Source of the DNA: Halobacillus ihumii
GTDB lineage: Bacteria > Bacillota > Bacilli > Bacillales > Halobacillaceae
NCBI RefSeq assembly: GCF_902726645.1
Contig: NZ_CACVAO010000001.1
Coordinates: 930,001-994,000, forward strand
Direction of reading: 5' to 3'
DNA length: 64,000 nt
Below are positions 36,699 to 44,722 of the stretch, in pieces. Each line of letters opens with the position of its first letter. Within the stretch, counting starts at the first letter, position 1. Made by a program: the position numbers and the translations under genes. The notes beneath the pieces are model-generated. The model was not told the origin of the DNA. It worked only from the letters and a program-made list of their open reading frames with translations, and searched no databases.

Positions 36699-36770
36699 AA
36701 AAAAAGAGACGACAATGGCATACGAAATACCATTGCCGCCTCCTCATTACTCATGACTATAGGCAGCTGT
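36699..36770 (-). promoter_or_regulatory. HutP-dependent attenuator between hutP and hutH
   Basis: On the minus strand, just after the hutP stop, a run of NAG triplets (TAGTCATGAGTAATGAGGAG) leads into a 14-bp stem with three G-U pairs (36727-36740 with 36708-36721) and a T tract (36699-36705). This matches the known plan in Bacillus subtilis, where histidine- and magnesium-bound HutP hexamers grip NAG repeats and prevent the terminator from forming. Confidence 0.82.
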
Positions 36771-37210
36771 TACCCTATATGATTTATCCCTAGTCCGAAC
36801 GTTTCATGCTCGAGACCTTTTACTGGCGCACCAATTGTTCCGTAAAAAGCGACCGCCAGCCATTCTCCTTCATCCAATTGCTCATACGGAGAGCCTCGCA
36901 CAATTGCAAAACGCAATCCTACCGTCCGCATCATATCTCCCGCACCAATTTGACCGCGCATAACCCCTTCAAGAGCTTCTAAAATTGCGTGATACAAGGC
37001 GTGAGTCTCTCTGTATAATTCATCGGAAATAATCTGACTGCGTTTCGCAGCTGTTTCCACAGCCGCGATCACCTTTTGCATATTCATCGACCCTGCTCTG
37101 CCTTGACAATACTCCACATCTTTCAGTTGTGAAGTAAATGGCTCTAACTCTGCCGGTGTTAAAGAAACAACCAGCATCGCTAACTTTCCAATCGGAATCT
37201 TCTGTGTCAT
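36770..37210 (-). CDS. hutP: Hut operon antiterminator HutP
   Basis: The 146-residue RNA-binding protein matches HutP along its length ([59 protein letters not shown]). HutP is a hexamer that needs L-histidine and magnesium. It binds NAG triplets and lets transcription pass into hutH. The promoter with a cre box lies at 37263-37292. The intergenic attenuator follows directly. Confidence 0.95.
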   Translation of the reverse strand: MTQKIPIGKLAMLVVSLTPAELEPFTSQLKDVEYCQGRAGSMNMQKVIAAVETAAKRSQIISDELYRETHALYHAILEALEGVMRGQIGAGDMMRTVGLRFAIVRGSPYEQLDEGEWLAVAFYGTIGAPVKGLEHETFGLGINHIG

Positions 37211-37262
37211 TCACTTCACCTAATTCAACGTGAGAATCAACTACTAACTATTAGCTATTTAA

Positions 37263-37292
37263 ATTGTAAACGCTTTCTAAATTATCTGTCAA
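37263..37292 (-). promoter_or_regulatory. hut promoter with overlapping cre box
   Basis: On the minus strand TTGACA (complement of 37287-37292), an 18-base spacer and TACAAT (complement of 37263-37268) form a vegetative promoter. TGTAAACGCTTTCT (37265-37278) fits the cre consensus TGWAARCGYTWNCW at every position and covers the -10 box, so CcpA would block initiation. Confidence 0.78.
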
Positions 37293-37357
37293 TAGTTATT
37301 TGGTAAATTTTAGCATATTACCAAACTGACAAATTAGCATAATAAAGGAATGGATAT

Positions 37358-37406
37358 AACTACCACCTCAGGTCATCCATAAAATGGATGACCTGAGGTG
37401 GTAGTT
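37358..37406. repeat. Palindromic intergenic repeat, copy 8
   Basis: The core arms are 37363-37379 and 37385-37401 around TAAAA; five more pairs extend the stem. It starts 8 bases behind the panF stop on the minus strand, where it may act as terminator. This is the last copy in the window; none follows in the remaining 26.6 kb. Confidence 0.92.
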
Positions 37407-37414
37407 TTTGGATT

Positions 37415-38884
37415 TTATAGGTTTCCTTCGATTTTCTGTTGGGCTGCATATTCTTTTAAGGTCATGCTTTGTGTTGCCAAACTGACGACTACATAGGCGA
37501 CAAACGATAAGATAATCGGTAAAACGACACTGTGCATCCCAAAAGGGGTTGGAAAGAATTGCTGGATCACAATGTACGTGATAACTCCAACGACCATCGA
37601 GGACAGTGCACCATATTTATTTCCCTTTTTCCAATATAATCCCATCACAACCGGCCAAATAAACGTTGCTTCTAACCCGCCAAAGGCAAACAAATTAAGC
37701 CATATCAGAAGATCTGGCGGATTGAGAGCCATTAAGAACACGAGAACTCCAAGCAGCGATGTCACACCGAAGCTTAATGTTTTTACTCGTTGAGGAGAGG
37801 CATCAGGCTTGATGTAATTAACATAAACATCCTTAATGACAGAGGAACTAACCAAAAGCAGCAAGGAATCAACTGTTGACATAATAGCAGCCATTGGTGC
37901 AGCTAAGACTACACCCGCAAGCCATGCAGGTAACACTTCTAAAGCAATCAACGGCATTACTTTATCTCCAACTTCTATCCCCGGCAGAATTGGTCTGGCA
38001 AATACTCCGATTAAATGCATATTCAACATGATAAATCCAACGACAACAGTTCCAATAATTAAGGCACGATGCATAGCTTGCGAACTTTTATAAGACATCG
38101 CCCTTACGGTAACTTGAGGCAGCCCGACTACAGCTACACCTACAAGAATCCAGAAAGAAGAAACATAAGTGGGGGTCAAGCTGCCTTCTGCTCCAAACGG
38201 TGTAATTAAATTCGGATTCTCGGCAGCTAATTCTTGTATAATAGCCGGAATGCCTCCCCCCGCAATAATCGTTGCTACGAGAAGAATCAGTGTTCCTCCA
38301 AACATCACAACACCTTGAACCGCATCCGTTAAGGCCACCGCCCTAAAACCGCCGATCACCACATAAACGAGTACGGACAAAGCGAATATGAATAATGCTG
38401 TATGGTACGGCAACCCTGTTAATGATTCGATTAATCGAGCACCGCCTACCCATTGAGCAGCCATCGCCGAAAATAGAAAAATAATGATACTGACTGCCGC
38501 GGTCAGTACGACCCATTTGCTTTGATAACGCCCCTTTAAATAATCGGTTAAGGTTACTGCATTATACTTTCGGGACATGATAGCGAATTTTTTCCCTAAA
38601 ATCATCAGGACAAAGTAACCAGTAACTACTTGCGACATAGCAAGCAAAACCCAGCCTAATCCTTCTGTATATGCTACCCCAGGTCCTCCTATAAAACTAC
38701 TTGCACTCCCATATGTAGCTGTCATCGTCATAGCCAAAATGAATCCGCCCAGCTCACGTCCCCCTAAAAAGTATTCTTCTAAAAAGTCATTATTGGACTT
38801 TCTTAAGGACCCACTAGCTATGAACCCAACTAGGAAAATAAGTACTAAGAAAATAATTAATGGCACAATTACAGCTGCGTTCAT
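37415..38884 (-). CDS. panF: Sodium/pantothenate symporter
   Basis: The 489-residue protein of the sodium:solute symporter family has 13 membrane spans and the signature regions TATYGSASSFIGGPGVAYTEG and ALTDAVQGVVMFGGT. The close pairing with YhdT (four-base overlap) is the usual arrangement of panF, the Na+-driven importer of pantothenate. The assignment to pantothenate therefore rests on family plus neighbour. The stop is followed by palindromic repeat copy 8. Confidence 0.88.
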   Translation of the reverse strand: MNAAVIVPLIIFLVLIFLVGFIASGSLRKSNNDFLEEYFLGGRELGGFILAMTMTATYGSASSFIGGPGVAYTEGLGWVLLAMSQVVTGYFVLMILGKKFAIMSRKYNAVTLTDYLKGRYQSKWVVLTAAVSIIIFLFSAMAAQWVGGARLIESLTGLPYHTALFIFALSVLVYVVIGGFRAVALTDAVQGVVMFGGTLILLVATIIAGGGIPAIIQELAAENPNLITPFGAEGSLTPTYVSSFWILVGVAVVGLPQVTVRAMSYKSSQAMHRALIIGTVVVGFIMLNMHLIGVFARPILPGIEVGDKVMPLIALEVLPAWLAGVVLAAPMAAIMSTVDSLLLLVSSSVIKDVYVNYIKPDASPQRVKTLSFGVTSLLGVLVFLMALNPPDLLIWLNLFAFGGLEATFIWPVVMGLYWKKGNKYGALSSMVVGVITYIVIQQFFPTPFGMHSVVLPIILSFVAYVVVSLATQSMTLKEYAAQQKIEGNL

Positions 38885-39165
38885 GATCCATTTCCTCTGC
38901 CTTCCTCTTCTTCAAATGGGACGTCCACGAAAAAGAAATTTACCACCACAACCACGAGAGCAACGATAAGTATGAATCCAACTACACAACTATAAAAAAA
39001 CCATGCTGGCAGCCCCAATACAAAATGATAGTTTTCTGGAGGTTTGCTGCCTAATCCGTAAGCAAAACCATACCACCATACAAAATTAATCACAGCTAGC
39101 GTAATACCAATTAAAGCTTCGCGATTTGCTATGGTAAAACGATAGTCTTTATTTCTTCCAGACAT
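38881..39165 (-). CDS. yhdT: YhdT family (DUF997) small membrane protein
   Basis: The 94-residue protein has two membrane spans with the DUF997 pattern (NFVWWYGFAYGLG, then GLPAWFFYSCVVGFI) and an acidic tail. Such proteins act or are encoded as small partners of PanF-type sodium symporters. Its last four bases overlap the panF start, so the two are translationally coupled. Confidence 0.88.
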   Translation of the reverse strand: MSGRNKDYRFTIANREALIGITLAVINFVWWYGFAYGLGSKPPENYHFVLGLPAWFFYSCVVGFILIVALVVVVVNFFFVDVPFEEEEGRGNGS

Positions 39166-39365
39166 GTCTCATCCTCCATACCGATATATTTCCCTTAGTG
39201 TACCAGATTTGTCCGCCCCCTCAACAAAGAAACTGTTTATTCTACAATTTTCCTACTATTGTAACTTGAAACCGTCATCGGGTTATTCACCTATATAAAA
39301 TGAATGCATACCTTACATTATAAAGAGAGATACGGATAGAAAAATGGTTGCGAAGGAGTGTTAGG

Positions 39366-40460
39366 ATGGCTGGAAAGGTTTTGCATTATTTTGCCGGTGA
39401 TTATACGGCTAAAGGGTTTTACACTCTCTATGATTTTAATTTCCAAGGACTAGATCAAATTTTTATGCTGCAGGGGTTACCTTATACAGGAAAAGTTGAC
39501 GTGATGAAAAAATTGTTGAAGAAATGGGAAGATAAGAATCTCAATATAGAAATCATTCACGATTCGACTGACAACCAAGGATTGGACGGGATTATATTTC
39601 CTCAATTAAAAATCGGTATTTATGGTGGAGAATCCCCTTTGATGGACTTCGATTTAGACCACCTCGAGTACATCAATATGAATGCTGCCATTAACTTTGA
39701 TCAATTACAGGACCAGAAAGCTCAAATTTTCTTATTAAAGAATAAATTGAAGAAATCTCGTCTTGAAGCCCTTCATTCATTTAGAAAAGGGCTTGATATA
39801 CATGACGAGTTAGAAGAAATCTACATTGAGGAAATGAATTTTGCAAAAGCAGACCAATTAACTAATGACTTAATCTCCCATCTTTTTACCACTAAAAGTA
39901 CTTCTGATACCACTCCTGTAGTGAAGCGACGCTTCTTTGGCGCTTCCACTCCAAAAGGGGTAACGGATTATATTCCAAACTTAACTGAAGATCTAAATAC
40001 GCGTTATTTCATTAAAGGCCGTGCAGGCACAGGTAAATCTACTATTCTTAAAAAGGTAGCTGCTGCCGGCGAAAACCTTGGTTATGACGTAGAAATTTAC
40101 CACTGTGGATTTGACCCTGGAAGTTTAGATATGGTGATTGTTCGAGAATTAGGATTTTGTGTTTTTGATAGTACCGATCCACATGAATATTTCCCAGAAC
40201 GTGAGGGCGACATAATTGTTGATGTCTATGATGAAGCCGTCACTCCAGGCACCGATGAAAAATATGCAGATGAAATTAGCAATCTGACACGCGGCTATAA
40301 ATCGTATATGAAAGAAGGAGTTCGCTTCTTGAAGGAAGCAAAGCAGCACAATGACGAACTTGACTCTCTTTACCAAGTCGCCGTAGATGCTTCTGAAACG
40401 GATCGTATTTTTGAATCGATTTACAAAGATATTGGGAAAAAGATAAATACTCTCAAATAA
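39366..40460 (+). CDS. PRK06851-type protein with two P-loop NTPase domains, function unknown
   Basis: The 364-residue protein has two ATPase-like halves. The second has an intact Walker A, KGRAGTGKSTILKK, near residue 219. The first has a similar position FMLQGLPYTGKVDVMKK, but the Thr/Ser after Lys is Val, so it probably does not bind nucleotide normally. Conserved proteins of this kind occur in Bacillaceae and Clostridia, and their role is not known. The frame opens 18 bases earlier; AAGGAGTGT fits the ATG at 39366. It is monocistronic with a strong terminator. Confidence 0.8.
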   Translation: MAGKVLHYFAGDYTAKGFYTLYDFNFQGLDQIFMLQGLPYTGKVDVMKKLLKKWEDKNLNIEIIHDSTDNQGLDGIIFPQLKIGIYGGESPLMDFDLDHLEYINMNAAINFDQLQDQKAQIFLLKNKLKKSRLEALHSFRKGLDIHDELEEIYIEEMNFAKADQLTNDLISHLFTTKSTSDTTPVVKRRFFGASTPKGVTDYIPNLTEDLNTRYFIKGRAGTGKSTILKKVAAAGENLGYDVEIYHCGFDPGSLDMVIVRELGFCVFDSTDPHEYFPEREGDIIVDVYDEAVTPGTDEKYADEISNLTRGYKSYMKEGVRFLKEAKQHNDELDSLYQVAVDASETDRIFESIYKDIGKKINTLK

Positions 40461-40470
40461 TTTATGCTAT

Positions 40471-40517
40471 AAATATAGAAAGTGGGGTTGTCAAACACAG
40501 CACCACTTTCTATATTT
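40471..40517. terminator. Terminator of the P-loop ATPase gene
   Basis: AAATATAGAAAGTGG (40471-40485) pairs perfectly with CCACTTTCTATATTT (40503-40517). Confidence 0.85.
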
Positions 40518-40610
40518 GTTTCATTATCAGTTCAATATGAATGGAATACCGTCAAAATTTATTAGAAAAATCTTAAGTAATTATTTTATTCATAAAATGA
40601 AAAGGAGGGC

Positions 40611-40673
40611 ATGTATCGGTATGTAAAAGTGTACATTAGAGTAATCAAACTAATTAATCAGGAGGTAATCTGA
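40611..40673 (+). CDS. 20-codon upstream open frame of the DoxX gene
   Basis: A near-consensus ribosome site (AAAAGGAGGGC) directly precedes an ATG that opens MYRYVKVYIRVIKLINQEVI. The TGA lies three bases before the DoxX ATG, and the DoxX ribosome site is inside the small frame. This is the geometry of translational coupling or of a leader peptide. No homologue is known to me. Confidence 0.42.
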   Translation: MYRYVKVYIRVIKLINQEVI

Positions 40674-40676
40674 GCA

Positions 40677-41093
40677 ATGAAACGTGAAATTGGTGGACTA
40701 ATTCTTAGACTGACTCTGGGTGTTATTTTCTTTTTTCACGGATTTTTAAAATTTCAAAGTGGTATTGAGAACACAGTGGACATGTTCGTTGATTTAGGAT
40801 TACCAGGTTTCTTGGCCTACGTAGTCGCATTCACAGAATTCATTGGAGGAGCTGCCTTAATCCTTGGGTTAGCAACACGAACTGTATCCACACTACTTGC
40901 CATAATTATGGCAGGAGCTATTTTGAAAGTGAAGTTGAGAAATGGACTTATTGGCACCGAACAAGCTGCTGGATTTGAATTTGACCTCGCCCTTTTGGCC
41001 ATGTCTGTTTATCTCCTGATCAACGGCAGTACAATGTGGGCCATTGATCAGACTTCAGCATCAGACTCAAGCAGACAAAAATCCACCGCTTAA
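40677..41093 (+). CDS. DoxX family membrane protein
   Basis: The 138-residue protein has four membrane spans and the DoxX start LILRLTLGVIFFFHGFLKFQ, followed by FLAYVVAFTEFIGGAALILGL. DoxX/DoxD-type proteins are linked to quinone or thiol redox chemistry at the membrane, including oxidative-stress complexes in other bacteria; the role in Bacillaceae is open. AGGAGGT lies nine bases before the ATG. A short upstream frame ends just before it. Confidence 0.85.
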   Translation: MKREIGGLILRLTLGVIFFFHGFLKFQSGIENTVDMFVDLGLPGFLAYVVAFTEFIGGAALILGLATRTVSTLLAIIMAGAILKVKLRNGLIGTEQAAGFEFDLALLAMSVYLLINGSTMWAIDQTSASDSSRQKSTA

Positions 41094-41107
41094 AATGATC
41101 ATATTAA

Positions 41108-41130
41108 AGGCCGAATTCGCTACCCGGCCT
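41108..41130. terminator. Weak shared terminator between DoxX gene and nadA
   Basis: AGGCCG and CGGCCT close a short stem with an 11-base loop; TTTAAT follows on the minus strand. It lies between convergent stops. Confidence 0.5.
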
Positions 41131-41135
41131 GAATT

Positions 41136-42242
41136 TCACACCCTTTTAAGCATGCGATAGAGTGCCGTTTCGGCATCCACCGCGATCTCCTTATCTACTT
41201 CTATTACATTAGTTGGCTTTCCTTGTGCGATAGATTCAAGCGACCACGCCAAATGAGGCAAGTCAATTCGATTCATCGTTAAACACGGGCACATGTTAGG
41301 ATTTAAGGAAATGATGTGCTGATCTGGATGCTCCTTAATAATTCGATTAACAAGATTCATTTCTGTTCCGATTGCCCACGAACTGCCTGGGGGAGATTGC
41401 TCAATCGTTTTGATGATATGATTCGTAGAACCAGCCTCATCAGATAAAGCAACGACTTCCCGACGACACTCTGGATGAACGATAACGTTCATATTAGGAT
41501 ACTGATCTCGAACTTGATGTACGTTAGCAACCGTGAAATTTTCATGAACAGAGCAATGGCCCTTCCATAAGATCACTTTAACATCATCGATAGAACCTTC
41601 ATAAACGAGCTCTTCTTTTATCGGATCCCAAACAGCCATATCATCAAGAGAGATGCCAAGGTCGTAAGCGGTGTTACGACCAAGGTGCTGATCTGGCAAA
41701 AACATAATCCGCTGCTTTTGGGTGAACGCCCATTGAATCATTTGCTTAGCATTCGATGAAGTAACTGTGGCACCGCCATGCTTTCCAACAAATGCTTTAA
41801 TCGCTGCCGTTGAGTTAACATAAGTTAATGGAAGAATTGTGTCACCGAAATCTTTCATAAGCTGTTCCCAGGCCTTCTCGGTTTGAGTGAAATTCGCCAT
41901 ATCAGCCATCGTACAGCCAGCACGCATATCTGGCAGGTACACCTTCTGGTCATCTCTTGTTAAAATATCAGCTGTTTCCGCCATAAAATGAACGCCGCAA
42001 AACACGATGGCTTCCGCTTCGTGCTGGGAGGCCGAAATTTGAGCTAGTTTCAAGGAGTCACCACGGGCATCTGCAAATTGCAGTACTTCATCCTTCTGAT
42101 AATGATGCCCTGGTAAAAATAGGCGCGTCCCCATTTGCTCTTTTACCAGTTGAACGCGTTCACACAGCTCTTGGTTGTCTAATTGTAAGTATATTTCTGG
42201 TATTGTTGGTGATGAACTTTCCAATGTCTCAAAAATATTCAT
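41136..42242 (-). CDS. nadA: Quinolinate synthase A
   Basis: The 368-residue 4Fe-4S enzyme condenses iminoaspartate with dihydroxyacetone phosphate to quinolinate. Cluster cysteines are seen in [23 protein letters not shown] and [13 protein letters not shown]. Length and order fit Bacillus NadA. It is the last gene of nadB-nadC-nadA, starting three bases behind nadC. The divergent cysteine desulfurase gene probably supplies sulfur for its cluster. Confidence 0.95.
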   Translation of the reverse strand: MNIFETLESSSPTIPEIYLQLDNQELCERVQLVKEQMGTRLFLPGHHYQKDEVLQFADARGDSLKLAQISASQHEAEAIVFCGVHFMAETADILTRDDQKVYLPDMRAGCTMADMANFTQTEKAWEQLMKDFGDTILPLTYVNSTAAIKAFVGKHGGATVTSSNAKQMIQWAFTQKQRIMFLPDQHLGRNTAYDLGISLDDMAVWDPIKEELVYEGSIDDVKVILWKGHCSVHENFTVANVHQVRDQYPNMNVIVHPECRREVVALSDEAGSTNHIIKTIEQSPPGSSWAIGTEMNLVNRIIKEHPDQHIISLNPNMCPCLTMNRIDLPHLAWSLESIAQGKPTNVIEVDKEIAVDAETALYRMLKRV

Positions 42243-42245
42243 ATT

Positions 42246-43094
42246 TTAACCCTCCACGTTATATGGTTCCACATTAGCGCTTATATCCAGTGCAGAAACA
42301 GAGTGTGTTAAACACCCTAACGAAATATAATCAACCCCACAGTCGCTATATTTGGAAAGGTCCTGTATCACAATTCCTCCAGAAGCCTCTGTGGTAATAT
42401 GTGCAGGAACAAGCTCTACAAATCTATGAATATCTTCCACACTTCGGTTATCAAACATAATACAATCCGCACCTGCCTCAACAGCTTCAAGTACTTGGGC
42501 CTCGGTTTCCGTTTCAATTTCAATTTTAATCATATGACCCGTCCTTTGACGAATTCTTTCCACTGCGCTCGTAATTGAACCCGCAAAACTAATATGATTG
42601 TCTTTGATCATCACCGCATCGTATAAACCGTTTCTATGATTAAAGCCTCCGCCAGTCCTCACAGCATATTTCTCGAACATGCGTAGCCCGGGAGTTGTCT
42701 TTCGTGTATCACAGATCCTCGTATGACTACTATTGAGTCGAGTTACGGCTTTCCGTGTCAATGTTGCAGTTCCGCTCATTCGCTGGATCAGGTTTAAAAT
42801 AACGCGCTCCCCTTTTAATAGACTTGCCCATTTCCCTTGAGCCACAGCGACCGTATCCCCTTCCGTGATAAGGTCTCCATCTGTTTTTAGTAGATTTACT
42901 TTAACCGTCGGGTCCAGTAATCGGTAGCCGGTTATAAGAATAGAGGTTCCACACATTACACCTGCCTGTTTGGCTTCAAAAGCAACCGTTCCCTCATGAC
43001 TTTCTTCAAATAAAAAATCACTCGTCACATCGTGATCTCCTATGTCTTCTATGAAAAAATGCTCTAAGTCCTGTTTAAGCTTGAACTGATTCAT
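42246..43094 (-). CDS. nadC: Nicotinate-nucleotide pyrophosphorylase (quinolinate phosphoribosyltransferase)
   Basis: The 282-residue enzyme turns quinolinate and PRPP into nicotinate mononucleotide and CO2. It has the family block ICDTRKTTPGLRMFEKYAV with GGGFNHRNGLYDAVMIKDNH after it, and KIEIETETEAQVLEAVEAG. Its start overlaps the end of nadB by 20 bases and its end nearly touches nadA, which shows tight operon coupling. Confidence 0.95.
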   Translation of the reverse strand: MNQFKLKQDLEHFFIEDIGDHDVTSDFLFEESHEGTVAFEAKQAGVMCGTSILITGYRLLDPTVKVNLLKTDGDLITEGDTVAVAQGKWASLLKGERVILNLIQRMSGTATLTRKAVTRLNSSHTRICDTRKTTPGLRMFEKYAVRTGGGFNHRNGLYDAVMIKDNHISFAGSITSAVERIRQRTGHMIKIEIETETEAQVLEAVEAGADCIMFDNRSVEDIHRFVELVPAHITTEASGGIVIQDLSKYSDCGVDYISLGCLTHSVSALDISANVEPYNVEG

Positions 43095-44628
43095 GAACTG
43101 TCCTCTTTTCTAATTTCTTTGTTAGATGTTGATTCTCCCATCCCTTATTCTCATTTGGAAAATCAATTCTGTAGTGTCCCCCACGACTCTCTGTGCGTTC
43201 TAAAGCAGCGGTCGTAATCAGCCAGCAAGTTTGCAGCATGGCGATAATCTCCCATTGAACTTTGGTAAGTTGACTGAAATCCGCTGTCATCCACTTATTA
43301 AGCTCAAACGATTCTATCCAACTGAGCTGCTCCCTGAGAGATTTGTCGTTGCGAACAATTCCCACCCGGTCCATCATCGTTCTTTGAATCTCTTCCTTCA
43401 CAGGCAGTGTCAAGCATGGAGGATTTTGATGAACACAGTCTGATGGTTTTTTCGGAAAAAACCATAACGGATCCTGTGCCGACAAATGCTGTGCTAACCT
43501 GCGCCCATACACTAACCCCTCCAGTAAAGAATTGCTGGCCAGTCGATTTGCTCCATGAATTCCCGTGCAGGCCACTTCCCCAATCGCATAAAGACCAGTA
43601 ATATTCGTCCTGCCGACATGGTCAGTTGCTACACCGCCCATAAGAAAGTGACATCCCGGCGCAACTGGTATTTTCCCTTGTACACCATATTGAGCACATA
43701 ATTTGGCTGCCGTTGGAAACCTTTGTTCAAAGTCAGCCATCGAAGTAACATCTAAATATACTGCAAAGCCATTCTGGATCGAGTTGAAAATCTCTTGAGC
43801 GACTACATGTCTTGGAGCTAAATCACGAAATGGGTGTACACCTTCCATTAGATAGTTTCCGAATCCATCTACCAGCCGCGCTCCCGCTCCGCGGACAGCT
43901 TCCGAAACCAGCCCACGTGTTTTTCCATTATGAAATAGCAGCGTAGGATGAAATTGTACAAACTCCATATCCTTAACTCGAGCCCCGGCCCAATAGGCTA
44001 AAGCAATTCCATCACCCGTTACCTCCTGGGCATTTGAGGTATATGAATAAAGCTGACCACATCCTCCTGTTGCCAACACCACATGAGGTGCCAGGATATC
44101 CTGCAGGTTTCCATCCTTTGATTTACTTCTTACCCCATTACAAGATCCATCTTCCTGAATCAGAAGTTCATACACCGATTCATCTTCATATATTTGAATA
44201 TTTGATCCCAATTTTTCCAATAGCCCATCAACAATCCTGCGCCCTGTCTGATCACCACCCCCGTGAATAATTCGGGCATGGCTGTGTGCTCCTTCTTTTC
44301 CCAAGTGAAGGCCGCCTTCTCTGTCATAATCAAACTGACAGTTATAACCGATTAACTCTTGAATGATATCCGGTGCTTCTGCAGTAAGTTTCCAGACAGC
44401 CTCGTGATCATTCACATATCTACCCGCATCAATCGTATCCTGAAAATGTGAAGCAGGATGATCGTCCTCTCCCATTGCAGCCGCTATCCCCCCTTGAGCC
44501 AGGAAGGAATTACTTTGCTGCATTTTTGACTTTGTGAGAACAATCACATGCAAGCGCCTGGAAATATGCACGGCAAGCTGCAATGCAGCGATTCCGCTTC
44601 CTACAATGATGACATCTGCTTTCCGCAA
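43075..44628 (-). CDS. nadB: L-aspartate oxidase
   Basis: The 517-residue flavoprotein oxidises aspartate to iminoaspartate, the first step of NAD synthesis. It has the N-terminal FAD motif VIVGSGIAALQLAVHI, SFLAQGGIAAAMGEDD, HPLLFH-type substrate region at EFVQFHPTLLFHNG, and GANRLASNSLLEGLVYGRR. The C-terminal helical domain is present. It is the first gene of the nad operon and shares a 94-base upstream region with the divergent desulfurase gene. Confidence 0.95.
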   Translation of the reverse strand: MRKADVIIVGSGIAALQLAVHISRRLHVIVLTKSKMQQSNSFLAQGGIAAAMGEDDHPASHFQDTIDAGRYVNDHEAVWKLTAEAPDIIQELIGYNCQFDYDREGGLHLGKEGAHSHARIIHGGGDQTGRRIVDGLLEKLGSNIQIYEDESVYELLIQEDGSCNGVRSKSKDGNLQDILAPHVVLATGGCGQLYSYTSNAQEVTGDGIALAYWAGARVKDMEFVQFHPTLLFHNGKTRGLVSEAVRGAGARLVDGFGNYLMEGVHPFRDLAPRHVVAQEIFNSIQNGFAVYLDVTSMADFEQRFPTAAKLCAQYGVQGKIPVAPGCHFLMGGVATDHVGRTNITGLYAIGEVACTGIHGANRLASNSLLEGLVYGRRLAQHLSAQDPLWFFPKKPSDCVHQNPPCLTLPVKEEIQRTMMDRVGIVRNDKSLREQLSWIESFELNKWMTADFSQLTKVQWEIIAMLQTCWLITTAALERTESRGGHYRIDFPNENKGWENQHLTKKLEKRTVHESVQA

Positions 44629-44650
44629 AACATCTCACCTCTATTTTTAC

Positions 44651-44686
44651 ATATGTATTGACACATATCTTTACATATATTTTAAT
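44651..44686 (+). promoter_or_regulatory. Promoter and putative NAD-repressor operator between nadB and the desulfurase gene
   Basis: TTGACA (44658-44663), a 17-base spacer and TTTAAT (44681-44686) form a plus-strand promoter. ATATGT-N6-ACATAT (44651-44668) is a palindrome that covers the -35 box, and a further ACATAT follows at 44673-44678. A NiaR-type repressor is the natural candidate, but I cannot verify the motif. Confidence 0.58.
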
Positions 44687-44722
44687 GGATTACAAGGGAT
44701 TTGTTAAGGGGGATTATCACAT

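Noticed and set aside
233..37406. Palindromic repeats as a CRISPR array
   Set aside because: The copies are thousands of bases apart, lack regular spacers and have no cas genes nearby.
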